A DNA stretch of 64,000 nucleotides from Gp1-AA122 sp035631655 (GTDB taxonomy: Bacteria; Acidobacteriota; Terriglobia; Terriglobales; Acidobacteriaceae), in the NCBI GenBank assembly GCA_035631655.1, contig DASQIH010000183.1, positions 1 to 64,000 of the forward strand, written 5' to 3'. The first letter of the stretch is position 1. Each line of letters opens with the position of its first letter. A program made the position numbers and the translations under genes. Below are positions 35,721-44,909 of this stretch, piece after piece. Below the pieces are notes generated by a model, which saw nothing but the letters and a program-made list of their open reading frames with translations, was not told where the DNA came from and did not search any database.

Positions 35721-37388
35721 CTAGCCGCGCGGGTTGAGCGGAATTGTTGGCAAGAACTGCGGCGGCTTGCGGAGCTTGGTCGCCTGTTCGAAGGAGTAGG
35801 CGAGCTTGATCAGGGTAGGCTCGCTCCAGGCTCGTCCGAAGAAGGAAATCCCGACCGGCATGCCGTGAATGAAGCCGGCGGGAACGTTGATGTTCGGATA
35901 CCCTGCTACGGCAGCCGCATTCGAACTGCCTCCTGTGAAGTGATCCCCGTTGAGAAGATCGGTGAGGCAGGAGGGGCCAGCGGTGGGTGCGACGATTGCG
36001 TCCAGCTTGTTCTTATCCATCAAGGCATCGATCCCTTCCGTGCGCGCGAGTTTACGGTTCTTGTCCAGCGCGTCGAGGTACTCCTTTTCGGTCAGGGGCC
36101 CTTTGGCTTCCGACTTGATGAAAAGGTCCTGGCCGAAGTAGGGCATCTCTTTCTCTTTGTTTTTCTCGTTGAAATCGATGATTTCCTTCAGCGAGCGCAC
36201 GGGAGCACTGGGGCCGAGGCGGGAGAGGTATGCGTTTAAATCGGCTTTCAATTCGTAATAGAAGACCATGAGCTCGGAGTCGTCGAATTTTCCGAAGGTC
36301 TCGATATCAGCAGGATCGACGAGCGTCGCACCTTGTTTCTTCATTACGTCAAGCAAGCCATTCATCAAGGCGTCTACATCTTCGCTGAACCCGAAATACT
36401 TTCGGGCGACGCCGATGCGTGCGCCTTTCAGGCCGGTGGGATCGAGAAATCGGGTGTAGTCGGTGAGAGATTTGCCCTCGCTAGCGAGAGTTGCGTCATC
36501 GGAGCGGTCCACGCCGGTGAGCACGCCCAGGAGTATGGCCGCGTCTTTTACTGTGCGCGCCATAGGGCCGGCGCCATCCTGAGTGTGCGAAATCGGAATG
36601 ATTCCTGTGCGGCTGACCAGACCGACCGTGGGCTTGATGCCGACAATGCCATTGGCTGACGAGGGGCAGACAATAGAGCCGTCGGTCTCCGTTCCAATGG
36701 CTGCGGCGCAGAAGTTCGCGGCTACGGCGGCTCCCGAGCCCGAGCTGGAACCGCAGGCGTTGCGGTCGAGCGCGTAGGGGTTCTTGGTTAAGCCGCCGCG
36801 GCCGCTCCAACCGCTGGTCGAATGGCTGGAACGGATATTGGCCCATTCGCTCAAATTGGTTTTCCCGATGATCACGGCACCGGCTGCGCGAAGCTTCTGC
36901 ACGACCGTCGAGTCCTGCGGCGGCTTGGCTCCAACCAATGCCAGGGAACCGGCGGTGGTCATCATCTTGTCGGATGTATCAAGGTTGTCTTTGATCAGAA
37001 GGGGGATCCCGTGCAAAGGCCCGCGAAGCTTGCCTGCTTGGCGCTCCTGGTCCATGGTATCGGAGATCGCGAGCGCATCGGGGTTAATTTCGATGAGCGC
37101 ATTGATGGCAGGACCCTGCTTGTTCAGCGATTCAATGCGGCTCAAGTACTTTTCTGCTATGGAATGTGCAGTGTATTTGCCCGACTTCATGCCATCCTGG
37201 AGGGCGGAAGACGAAATCTCATCCAATTCGAAAGCAGGGACTTCCGGTGCGGGCGAGTTGGACCTGGGGAGTTCGCGTGCGGCCCCGAGGGCGGGCAGGA
37301 TGGCGGCGCTTGCTCCGGCGACCACACTCGTTTGAAGAAACCGGCGGCGGGTGGGAATTCTAGGATTGGCATTCTTCCTTTGGTTCAA
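35721..37388 (-). CDS. Tat-exported amidase
   Basis: A 555-residue amidase-signature enzyme. A twin-arginine signal (RRRFLQTSVVAGASAAIL) lies near residues 14-32. The Ser-Ser-Lys triad is visible: Lys in LLIKDNLD, cis-Ser in CPSSANG, and the nucleophile region in GTETDGSIV after GSSSGSGAAVAA. It hydrolyses amides outside the cytoplasm; the substrate is unknown. I prefer the TTG at 37388 (AAGGAG eight bases upstream) to a GTG at 37460, which would give an unusual 24-residue extension. Convergent with pncA. Confidence 0.87.
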   Translation of the reverse strand: MNQRKNANPRIPTRRRFLQTSVVAGASAAILPALGAARELPRSNSPAPEVPAFELDEISSSALQDGMKSGKYTAHSIAEKYLSRIESLNKQGPAINALIEINPDALAISDTMDQERQAGKLRGPLHGIPLLIKDNLDTSDKMMTTAGSLALVGAKPPQDSTVVQKLRAAGAVIIGKTNLSEWANIRSSHSTSGWSGRGGLTKNPYALDRNACGSSSGSGAAVAANFCAAAIGTETDGSIVCPSSANGIVGIKPTVGLVSRTGIIPISHTQDGAGPMARTVKDAAILLGVLTGVDRSDDATLASEGKSLTDYTRFLDPTGLKGARIGVARKYFGFSEDVDALMNGLLDVMKKQGATLVDPADIETFGKFDDSELMVFYYELKADLNAYLSRLGPSAPVRSLKEIIDFNEKNKEKEMPYFGQDLFIKSEAKGPLTEKEYLDALDKNRKLARTEGIDALMDKNKLDAIVAPTAGPSCLTDLLNGDHFTGGSSNAAAVAGYPNINVPAGFIHGMPVGISFFGRAWSEPTLIKLAYSFEQATKLRKPPQFLPTIPLNPRG

Positions 37389-37514
37389 AGGATCACTCCT
37401 TTTGCTGGGTGGGCATGTTAAGGGCTTATGACGAGGCAAGTCAACGAATGCGAGGTCCACATAACAGAAAATGGATGTTGGACTTGGGGTGGAAGCAGGC
37501 CTTCACCCCGCCCC

Positions 37515-37535
37515 GCACGGGTCGGAGACCCGTGC
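37515..37535. repeat. GCACGGGTCGGAGACCCGTGC palindrome
   Basis: Perfect arms of eight bases (GCACGGGT/ACCCGTGC) around CGGAG, followed by CCACACG. It is a member of the GGGTC family seen at 2239 and 41711 and lies between the amidase and ABC exporter starts. Confidence 0.7.
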
Positions 37536-37595
37536 CCACACGCGACGTTCAAACATCGCCGAGCCCCGGCCAGCTCGGTTAGACTCTAATGATTA

Positions 37596-39491
37596 ATGAG
37601 CTCTGCTGCGAAAACCGAGCCTAAGAAGCGTCAGAAGCTGCGTGTAATCATCCCGATGGTTTGGGAGCTGGTGCGCCCGCGACGGGGATTGCTTGCGATC
37701 GGTTTCGGGTTGATGGTGGTCAACCGGGTTTCGGGCCTGGTGCTTCCCTACTCGACCAAGTTTCTGATCGACAGTGTTATCGTCAAGCGGCATCTTGAAC
37801 TGCTCAAGCCGCTGATTTTGCTGGTGCTGGCCGCGACCGTTGTCCAGGGGATTACTTCGTTTTCGCTGACCCAACTGCTATCGAAAGCTGCGCAGCGGCT
37901 CATTGCCGAGCTTCGGCAGAAAGTACAGGCGCATGTGGGGCGGCTGCCGGTAACCTTCTACGATTCGACCAAGACCGGCACGCTGGTGTCGAGGATCATG
38001 ACCGACGTGGAAGGCGTACGTAACCTGATCGGCACGGGGTTGGTGGAATTTGCGGGCGGGCTGCTCACTTCCGCGATTGCTCTGGTGGTTCTGTTCCGGA
38101 TCAGCGCCCTGATGACTCTGCTGGCTTTTGGGTTCCTCCTGTGCTTCGCAGTTGCGCTCAACAAGGCTTTTGGCACGATCCGGCCGATCTTCCGCGAGCG
38201 GGGCAAGATCAATGCGGAGGTTACCGGGCGGCTGGCTGAGTCGCTGGGCGGCGTGCGGGTTATCAAGGGCTACCATGCGGAAGAGCGGGAAGAGAAAGTC
38301 TTTGCCAGGGGGGTGCAGAGGCTGCTCGATAACGTGATGCGCACCTTGACGGCTACTTCTGTAATGAGCCTGTCGGCGAGCCTGCTGATGGGGGTAGTGG
38401 GAGCCGTGATCATGTTTGTGGGTGCGCACCAGATCATGGCCGGCACGCTGACCATCGGCGGGTTTTTCACCTATACGTTGTTTCTCGGATTTCTGGTTGC
38501 GCCCATTATTCAAATCGTTGCCATCGGGACGCAACTCACGGAAGCTCTGGCCGGACTGGAACGCACTCACGAGATTTTGAGCGAGCGGGCGGAGGATCGT
38601 GACCCCAGCCGTACAGTTGGGCTCGACGATATCGAGGGAAAGATTGAGTTTCAGAATGTCAGCTTCAGTTATGACGGCAACCGCACAGTCCTGAGTGGTG
38701 TTTCATTTCAGGCGCAACCCGGCACAGTGACAGCCTTGGTCGGTTCGTCGGGTTCGGGAAAATCAACTACGATCGGTCTGATTTCTGCTTTTTACGTGCC
38801 GACGGAAGGCAAGATTCTTCTTGATGGCGTCGATCTGAGTACGGTCCGTCTCGATTCCTATCGCACCCGGCTGGGCGTGGTGTTGCAAGAATCGTTCCTC
38901 TTTGACGGCACCATTCGGGAGAATGTGGCGTTCTCACGCCCGGAAGCTACCGAGGAAGAGATCATGCGGGCTTGCCGGATTGCCCGAGTGGACGAGTTCG
39001 CGGAGAGTTTTGCGGACAAGTACGACACCGTGGTCGGCGAGCGCGGTGTCAAGCTTTCCGGCGGCCAGCGGCAGCGGATTTCGATCGCGCGGGCGATTCT
39101 GGCCGAGCCGCGCATCTTAATACTCGATGAAGCTACTTCCAGCCTCGATTCGGAATCGGAAGCGATGATCCAGCAGGGCCTTTCTTACCTGATGCAGGGA
39201 CGGACGACTTTCGTGATTGCGCATCGCCTGTCAACCATCCGGCGCGCTGACCAGATCCTCGTCGTGGAGCAAGGAAGGATTGTGGAGCGAGGCACGCATG
39301 AGGAGCTTTTCGAGCTCCGCGGACGTTATTACGAGTTATATACGAAGCAGCACGGGCTGGAGACGAATCTATTCCTGGCTCCGGGCGAGGGTGACATTGC
39401 GCCCGTGGCGACCGAAGAGACGGGCGGGAATGGCAAGGGCGAGGTCGGCGCGGCCGACGCTTTGCGTCTTATCAGGGGAGAGGTGCGCTGA
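37596..39491 (+). CDS. ABC exporter, fused permease-ATPase (MsbA-like)
   Basis: A 631-residue half-transporter. Six membrane segments occupy about residues 20-320 and the ATPase about 350-590: Walker A LVGSSGSGKST, signature LSGGQRQR, Walker B ILILDEATSSLD, H-loop VIAHRLST. It likely works as a homodimer exporting lipid or another hydrophobic substrate; the family does not tell which. A ~40-residue Gly-rich tail follows. It sits seven bases upstream of a MacB-like ATPase-permease pair and is probably cotranscribed. Confidence 0.92.
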   Translation: MSSAAKTEPKKRQKLRVIIPMVWELVRPRRGLLAIGFGLMVVNRVSGLVLPYSTKFLIDSVIVKRHLELLKPLILLVLAATVVQGITSFSLTQLLSKAAQRLIAELRQKVQAHVGRLPVTFYDSTKTGTLVSRIMTDVEGVRNLIGTGLVEFAGGLLTSAIALVVLFRISALMTLLAFGFLLCFAVALNKAFGTIRPIFRERGKINAEVTGRLAESLGGVRVIKGYHAEEREEKVFARGVQRLLDNVMRTLTATSVMSLSASLLMGVVGAVIMFVGAHQIMAGTLTIGGFFTYTLFLGFLVAPIIQIVAIGTQLTEALAGLERTHEILSERAEDRDPSRTVGLDDIEGKIEFQNVSFSYDGNRTVLSGVSFQAQPGTVTALVGSSGSGKSTTIGLISAFYVPTEGKILLDGVDLSTVRLDSYRTRLGVVLQESFLFDGTIRENVAFSRPEATEEEIMRACRIARVDEFAESFADKYDTVVGERGVKLSGGQRQRISIARAILAEPRILILDEATSSLDSESEAMIQQGLSYLMQGRTTFVIAHRLSTIRRADQILVVEQGRIVERGTHEELFELRGRYYELYTKQHGLETNLFLAPGEGDIAPVATEETGGNGKGEVGAADALRLIRGEVR

Positions 39492-39498
39492 ATTTTTC

Positions 39499-40260
39499 AT
39501 GACTCCGGGCCCGCAATCCCAACAAAACGGCTCAATCGTGGTGCGCACCGATGACGTGTGCCGTCACTACCGCATGGGAGAGACCTTGATCCGTGCCGTG
39601 GATGGCATTTCTCTGCAGGTGCACGCGGGAGAATTTGTCGCACTGCTGGGAAGCTCAGGATCGGGAAAATCATCACTACTTAATTTAATCGCCGGGCTCG
39701 ACCGGCCGACCTCAGGCGCCGTGGTGGTGCAGGGAAGTGATTTGGCGCAGCTCTCCCGAGAAGCCCTGGCTAAATACCGGCTGCACACTGTGGGCATGGT
39801 TTTTCAATCCTTCAACCTGATTCCCAGCATGACTTTGATGGAGAACGTGGAACTGCCCATGCGATTTGCCGAGGTCGAGCGTAATCAGCGCGAAGGACTG
39901 GCCAGGAGAGCTTTAGATCGGGTGGGTCTGACCATGCGGTTGCAACATCGGCCGGTTGAGCTTTCCGGGGGCGAGCAGCAGCGAGCGGCGCTGGCGCGGG
40001 CGCTGATCAACCAGCCGCGGCTCCTGTTGGCGGACGAACCCACGGGCAATCTCGACAGCCATACTGGAACCGAGATCATGGAGCTGATTCGCGAGTTCAA
40101 CCAGTCGCTGGAGATGACGGTGATCATGGTCACGCATGAGCGAGCGCTGGCGGAACACTACGTCAAACGGATGATCTTTTTGGCGGATGGAAAGCTGGCG
40201 GGAGATGAGTCGAATGCCGCGGCGGGTGTCGCAAACAGCAGGCAGGGAGCCCAGGCATGA
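39499..40260 (+). CDS. MacB/LolD-type ABC ATPase
   Basis: A 253-residue ATPase. Walker A is GSSGSGKSS, signature LSGGEQQRAALARAL, Walker B LLLADEPTGNLD, H-loop VTHERALAEHY. The LolD/MacB-type NLDSHTG block after Walker B is present. The start at 39499 was chosen because the frame upstream overlaps the previous gene. It pairs with the FtsX-like permease that starts within its stop (ATGA). The system belongs to the mechanotransmission type, acting on lipoproteins, peptides or envelope substrates. Confidence 0.92.
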   Translation: MTPGPQSQQNGSIVVRTDDVCRHYRMGETLIRAVDGISLQVHAGEFVALLGSSGSGKSSLLNLIAGLDRPTSGAVVVQGSDLAQLSREALAKYRLHTVGMVFQSFNLIPSMTLMENVELPMRFAEVERNQREGLARRALDRVGLTMRLQHRPVELSGGEQQRAALARALINQPRLLLADEPTGNLDSHTGTEIMELIREFNQSLEMTVIMVTHERALAEHYVKRMIFLADGKLAGDESNAAAGVANSRQGAQA

Positions 40261-41681
40261 AAGCCTACGACCTGACGGAGCTGGCGCTACGGAACTTGCG
40301 CGAGTCGGTGCTGCGCAATTCTCTGACTACGGTCGGTATTTCGGTTGGCGTGGCCTCGCTGGTGGCGATGCTCTCTCTTGGCATAGGTCTGCAGCAGTTG
40401 GCCTCGCGGAGATTGCAAAAATCAGGGTTATTCGACACCGTGGTAGTCATGTCGCGACGGGATTTGCGCAGCTTCAATCGCGAACAACAGAACACCGGCC
40501 CTGCACCGGCGGATAGTCCTGTGCTGGATGAGGGTGCCCGGCAGCAGATCGAGCGATTGCCCAATGTGCGAGAGGCGTATCCGGATATCCGATTTATCAC
40601 CGAACTTCGTTACGAAGGGAAGCCACACCTGACCATGGTGGCCGGGCTGGCTTTCTCGGCGAAAAACAACGACGCGTTCGATGGGATGCAGGGCAAGTTT
40701 TTCTCATCAGAAAACGCACCGGAAATTATCTTGCAGAAAGCATTCGCAGAGGAGTTGCTGGGCAAGCGGCCAAAGCCCGGCGCGGATGGCATGAATGTCG
40801 GGGAGCTGGCCAGGCCTTTGCTTGGACAAGAGCTGGTCATGCGTTATACAGAACGTGTGGAGAATCCTGGAGGTCGCAGTGTCCCACCTAAGGCGGGAGA
40901 AAGCCGGCTCGCTTTCTCGGATCAAATTGAGGATGTGCCGCAAGCGTCCTATTCGGTTTTCTTTCGGGAGCAGAAGCTGAAAATCGTGGGCGTGTCCGAC
41001 CTCGATCCCGACAGCATGCGGGGAGCGGCGCGAGCGCGGGTGTTTCTACCGCTGGCGCTGGCAGAGAATCTGCACGTTATGCAGCCCTCGAATTTGCGCG
41101 ATACCTCGCACGGGCTCGGCGGTTCGCCGACTTATGCCACGGTCAGCGTGCGGGTAACCAGCCCGAAGTACGTACAGGAGGTCGAAGATGCCATTCGGAA
41201 GATGGGGTTCAATACTTTTTCGATCACCGATGCGACGCGCAGCCTGCGGCAGTTCTTTGCGGTACTTGATCTGTTCCTCGGGATATTTGGCAGCCTGGCG
41301 CTGGCAGTGGCTTCGATTGGGATTGTGAATACGCTGGTCATGGCGATTCTCGAACGGCGGCGGGAAATCGGGATTATGAAGGCTCTGGGGGCGAGCGACA
41401 CGGACGTGAAGAAGCTGTTCTTTGCCGAGGCAGGAGCCATGGGTGTCATGGGCGGCGCGGTCGGGGTTGCGTTGGGTTGGATGATCGGCCGGGTAATCAA
41501 CATCGGAACCAACGTTTATTTGAGGCGGCAGAATTTGCCACCCGAACAGATTTGGGCGGTGCCTTGGTGGCTGGTGGCAGGAGCAATTGTGTTTGCGATT
41601 TTGGTTAGCCTGGTGTCGGGAATGTACCCGGCGGGGCGGGCGGCGCGGTTGGATCCCGTGCAGGCTTTGCGATACGAGTGA
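40257..41681 (+). CDS. FtsX/MacB-family ABC permease
   Basis: A 474-residue permease. One membrane segment near residues 20-45 is followed by a large periplasmic MacB_PCD-type domain (about 50-340), then three C-terminal segments (about 345-370, 400-425, 435-465) with the FtsX motif VMAILERRREIGIMKALGAS. It overlaps its ATPase by four bases. No membrane-fusion protein (MacA) or outer-membrane channel is next to it, so it may be a stand-alone envelope transporter. Substrate unknown. Confidence 0.9.
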   Translation: MKAYDLTELALRNLRESVLRNSLTTVGISVGVASLVAMLSLGIGLQQLASRRLQKSGLFDTVVVMSRRDLRSFNREQQNTGPAPADSPVLDEGARQQIERLPNVREAYPDIRFITELRYEGKPHLTMVAGLAFSAKNNDAFDGMQGKFFSSENAPEIILQKAFAEELLGKRPKPGADGMNVGELARPLLGQELVMRYTERVENPGGRSVPPKAGESRLAFSDQIEDVPQASYSVFFREQKLKIVGVSDLDPDSMRGAARARVFLPLALAENLHVMQPSNLRDTSHGLGGSPTYATVSVRVTSPKYVQEVEDAIRKMGFNTFSITDATRSLRQFFAVLDLFLGIFGSLALAVASIGIVNTLVMAILERRREIGIMKALGASDTDVKKLFFAEAGAMGVMGGAVGVALGWMIGRVINIGTNVYLRRQNLPPEQIWAVPWWLVAGAIVFAILVSLVSGMYPAGRAARLDPVQALRYE

Positions 41682-42640
41682 TGGGGTCAGGGTTTGTCTT
41701 TTGGTGTGGAGGCGGGTCTCTGACCCGCCCTGGTCGGGTCGAAGATCCGACCCCGCACTATTGTCGTAGCTTTCATTTTCTTGTTTTAGCGGTTCTTCTG
41801 TTTTCACGGCTTGCTCAGGCGCAGAGCCGGGTCGATTGCAGTGCCCTGAATAGCCGCATTCTGAAGGAGCCGGTGCGGTATTGTGTACTGTTGCCTCCTG
41901 GCTACGATAGTCATTCGACGCGGCGCTATCCCGTGCTGTATTTCCTTCATGGACTTGGAAACAACGAGCAGACGCTTTTCAATAGCGGCGGGTGGAGTGT
42001 CATTGAAGACCTGCGGCAGCAACATAAGATCAGCGATTTCCTGATGGTGGCGCCGGCAGGAAAACAGAGTTTTTACATCAATTCTGAAGACGGCAGAGTT
42101 CGATACAACGATTTCTTCATTCGCGAGTTCATGCCGTACATCGAAGCCAAATATCCGATCCGGCGGGAACGCAAAGCGCGTGGGATCACGGGAATTTCCA
42201 TGGGCGGGTACGGGGCTCTTCATTTCGCGTTTGCCTACCCGGAATTATTTTCGTCGGTCAGTGCGGAGAGCGCTGCCCTGACCACCGAGTCGCCGGCAGA
42301 ACTCAATACCGCGATGCGCTCGGGTACGCCGCTAGGCAGGTTGCTGGGTGCGGTTTTCGGCAATCCCATTGACCTGCCGCATTGGCGGCAAAATGATCCG
42401 CTGGCGCTGGCAAAGAAGAACGCGGCTGGCGTCCGAAAGCTGGCGATTTATTTTAATTGTGGACGCAACGATGACTATGGCTTCGAAAAGGGTGCTGAAG
42501 CGCTTCATCGGCGGCTCGAGGCCGAGAGCATGCCGCATGAGTTTCATCTTTATCCCGGCGATCACAGTCTCCGTTACTTTCTAGAACATCTTGGTGAGAC
42601 GATAGAATTCCATTCGCGGGCATTTAATTCAATCCAATAG
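41681..42640 (+). CDS. Exported esterase, esterase D / feruloyl-esterase type
   Basis: A 319-residue alpha/beta hydrolase. The catalytic Ser is in GITGISMGGYGALH, with RYPVLYFLHGLGNNE forming the oxyanion side, an acid near RNDDYGFE and the His in YPGDHSLRYF. A signal-type hydrophobic stretch (FHFLVLAVLLF) begins only at about residue 31, because the first 30 codons come from a GGGTC palindromic repeat (41711-41750). Either translation starts at ATG 41681 with this odd leader or at a missed rare codon. The stop-start junction TGATG joins it to the permease gene. Confidence 0.82.
   Translation: MGSGFVFWCGGGSLTRPGRVEDPTPHYCRSFHFLVLAVLLFSRLAQAQSRVDCSALNSRILKEPVRYCVLLPPGYDSHSTRRYPVLYFLHGLGNNEQTLFNSGGWSVIEDLRQQHKISDFLMVAPAGKQSFYINSEDGRVRYNDFFIREFMPYIEAKYPIRRERKARGITGISMGGYGALHFAFAYPELFSSVSAESAALTTESPAELNTAMRSGTPLGRLLGAVFGNPIDLPHWRQNDPLALAKKNAAGVRKLAIYFNCGRNDDYGFEKGAEALHRRLEAESMPHEFHLYPGDHSLRYFLEHLGETIEFHSRAFNSIQ
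41711..41755. repeat. GGCGGGTC...GACCCGCC repeat within the esterase 5' end
   Basis: A perfect palindrome GGCGGGTC/GACCCGCC with a TCT spacer (41711-41729) is followed by a weaker TCGGGTC/GATCCGA one. It belongs to the family at 2239 and 37515. It lies inside the reading frame of the esterase before its signal peptide. Confidence 0.7.
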
Positions 42641-42657
42641 GCAAGGAATTATTTCCC

Positions 42658-43533
42658 ATGAAACATGCGATTCTAGGTGCAGGTGGTATCGGTGGGCTAA
42701 TCGGAGCCAGCCTGGCGCATTCAGGAGAATCCGTAACCATGGTGATCAGGAGTGAAGCGCTGGGCAAACACCCGGACCAATTGCACCTCGAAAGTCCTTT
42801 TGGAAAATTCGATGTTGCGGCCGCAGTCGCAGCGGAGGTCCCAGCCGTTGATGTGTTGTGGATTGCCGTAAAGGCTACCCAACTGGAAGAGGCACTCGCT
42901 TCGGTGCGAAACGGCAGTCAAGTGCGAGCGATTATTCCGTTACTCAATGGCATTGACCATGTTTCCCGGTTGCGGTCACGATACGGGGCAGATCGTGTGA
43001 TTCCCGCAACCATCAGCGTAGAATCGGAGCGAGTCAGCCCGGGGCACATCGTGCACCGCTCTCCGTTCGCGAAGCTGAATGTCGCATCGAGCGGACGGAA
43101 GCTCCTGCAGGGAACCCTTGATCAGCTTCAGAAAATCGGCTTTACCTGTCAATTTGTTGACGACGAGCAAACCCTGATGTGGAGCAAGCTGGTTTTTCTG
43201 GCTCCCCTGGCGCTGGCAACTTCCGCTGCTGGGAAGACAATCGGCGAGATCAGGGCGGAGTCGAACTTGCAGCAGCAACTGGAATCCTGTGTACGAGAAG
43301 CGTGTTCGGTAGCAATCGCCGAGGGCGCCAAGGTGGACGCAGAAGGTGTAATTGCCACGATCCGTGGTCTGCCTGGTCCGATGCGCAGCTCGATGCAGAA
43401 AGATGTGGAGCAGGGAAGGCCTCCGGAGTTGGACGCGATTGGAGGCCCAATCCTGCGTGCCGCTTCGCGGCATCGTCTTGAAGTTCCGATTACGCGCAAG
43501 CTGGTTGAAGCTGTGGAACGCAAGAGCCGCTAA
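42658..43533 (+). CDS. panE: 2-dehydropantoate 2-reductase (ketopantoate reductase)
   Basis: A 291-residue NADPH-dependent reductase for pantothenate synthesis. The nucleotide-binding motif AILGAGGIGGLIGASLA is at residues 4-20. Conserved Lys in WIAVKATQ, Asn in LLNGID and the second Lys in MWSKLVFLAPL match the catalytic set. Length is usual. Other panB/panC genes are not nearby. The 3' end overlaps the convergent hydrolase gene by four bases. Confidence 0.88.
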   Translation: MKHAILGAGGIGGLIGASLAHSGESVTMVIRSEALGKHPDQLHLESPFGKFDVAAAVAAEVPAVDVLWIAVKATQLEEALASVRNGSQVRAIIPLLNGIDHVSRLRSRYGADRVIPATISVESERVSPGHIVHRSPFAKLNVASSGRKLLQGTLDQLQKIGFTCQFVDDEQTLMWSKLVFLAPLALATSAAGKTIGEIRAESNLQQQLESCVREACSVAIAEGAKVDAEGVIATIRGLPGPMRSSMQKDVEQGRPPELDAIGGPILRAASRHRLEVPITRKLVEAVERKSR

Positions 43534-44600
43534 TGCTGGCTCTCCGCTAGTAATTCCCCCAGGTACTGCTTCCAGACTGTAGGCAAGGTGTGGGTGCCGT
43601 GGCCACGAGTCTGATCGGTGATCGGCAACAGGACGAAGCGGCCGCGCTTCACTTTCTTAATCTCTCTTTCAGCGATTCCCAGCTCGGGTGGATTGATCAA
43701 GTCGTCGGCCGAATTAACGAACATAACCGGGGCTTTAATCTGATCGAGCTTGGAGGATGGGTCGTAATCGCGCGATGCGTCAAAGGCGTACAAGAGGTCG
43801 TTCGCGTCGGTTGCCGCCATGCGGCTCTTGAGAAAACTATCGACATAGGCGTCGGCTTTCTCGCGGGTGGGATAGTCCTTCTGCATCTGAAGGGGGCTGC
43901 TGGTCAGGATCAGGAGAATGTGCAGTGCGTTCTCCAGGCCGCGGGGCTGCTGCTTGTAGTCGCCATTCATCCACTCGGGATCGGTGCGGATGGAGTCCAT
44001 GATCATTTTGCGCATCATGCGATTGCGGCCGGCGATTTCAACGGGCAGGCAAGCCAGCGGCATGACCGCATCCATAAAATCGGGATAAGTTTCCGCCCAG
44101 ATCCAGGAATGCATGCAGCCCATCGAGGTGCCCATCAGCAAGCGGAGATGGTTGACCTTCAATCCCTGGGCAAGGAGAAGGTGCTGCAAGTCCACCATGT
44201 CGTTGTAGGTATAGTGAGGGAACTTGGCATGCAGGCCGTCACTGGGCTTGGTGGAGTGGCCATGACCCACGTTGTCGGGAAGGATGATGAAGTAGCGGTC
44301 CGTATCCAGTGGCTGCCCCGGACCGAAGAGCACGCCGGCAAAGCGCTCGCCGGTAAATTGCTGTCCGGTGCCGGTGGTACCGTGAAGAACCAGGACAGCG
44401 TTGGTCACGCGGCCGGTGGAATCGGTGACGGGTTTGCCATAGGTCGCGTAGTGCAAGTTTAGTTCCGGCAGGGCATCGCCTGACTGGAATCGGTAATTGT
44501 GAACCGTGAAATCGGCCTCTGCGGGCTTGGGTACCTGCTGGGCCACGAGCACGGTAGTTAGTACGATGGCGACAGTAGAGAGGCTTAGGACTGATTTCAT
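43530..44600 (-). CDS. Exported alpha/beta hydrolase, homoserine acetyltransferase-like
   Basis: A 356-residue protein with a signal peptide (SLSTVAIVLTTVLVAQ) and the fold of MetX-type acyltransferases. Nucleophile elbow MGTSMGCMHS, acid in VNSADDLINP, and His in RGHGTHTLP are visible. MetX enzymes are cytoplasmic, so the signal peptide points to a periplasmic hydrolase rather than methionine synthesis. Substrate unknown. Overlaps panE convergently by four bases. Confidence 0.82.
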   Translation of the reverse strand: MKSVLSLSTVAIVLTTVLVAQQVPKPAEADFTVHNYRFQSGDALPELNLHYATYGKPVTDSTGRVTNAVLVLHGTTGTGQQFTGERFAGVLFGPGQPLDTDRYFIILPDNVGHGHSTKPSDGLHAKFPHYTYNDMVDLQHLLLAQGLKVNHLRLLMGTSMGCMHSWIWAETYPDFMDAVMPLACLPVEIAGRNRMMRKMIMDSIRTDPEWMNGDYKQQPRGLENALHILLILTSSPLQMQKDYPTREKADAYVDSFLKSRMAATDANDLLYAFDASRDYDPSSKLDQIKAPVMFVNSADDLINPPELGIAEREIKKVKRGRFVLLPITDQTRGHGTHTLPTVWKQYLGELLAESQH

Positions 44601-44700
44601 GACCGAGGAGCTTACTAAGCCAGGAGCTTGTTGCGCAATGGTTGGCTCTGAACTTCAGGGAAGGGCAGCGGAAGTTTGCTATCAGAGCACCGGCATCCGC

Positions 44701-44706
44701 TATAAT
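44701..44706 (+). promoter_or_regulatory. -10 box of the tRNA-Gly promoter
   Basis: A consensus TATAAT lies 22 bases before the mature tRNA 5' end. The upstream TTGCTA (44676-44681) is 19 bases away, longer than ideal for a -35. Confidence 0.55.
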
Positions 44707-44728
44707 CTAGGCGCAACTGCCGTCACGA

Positions 44729-44803
44729 GCGGGCGTAGTTCAGCGGTAGAACGTCGGCTTCCCAAGCCGGATGTCACGGGTTCGATCCCCGTCGCCCGCT
44801 CCA
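44729..44803 (+). tRNA. tRNA-Gly (anticodon CCC)
   Basis: All four stems form: acceptor GCGGGCG/CGCCCGC, D stem GTTC/GAAC, anticodon stem TCGGC/GCCGG with loop TTCCCAA (anticodon CCC), and T stem ACGGG/CCCGT with loop TTCGATC. The discriminator is T and CCA is encoded (44801-44803). It reads the GGG glycine codon. The total is 75 bases with CCA. Confidence 0.97.
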
Positions 44804-44909
44804 GTCTCTAGCAACTTGCGCCCCTATTTCCAATCTAGTGACCCCTTCGTTACTTCCGTCACTTTGTCCGGATTCCAGACTGTCCTACGATTTGAACCAA
44901 GGATGGCAC

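Noticed and set aside
39217..39498. N-terminal extension of the MacB-like ATPase
   Set aside because: It overlaps the preceding ABC exporter gene in another frame; family homology begins after the ATG at 39499.
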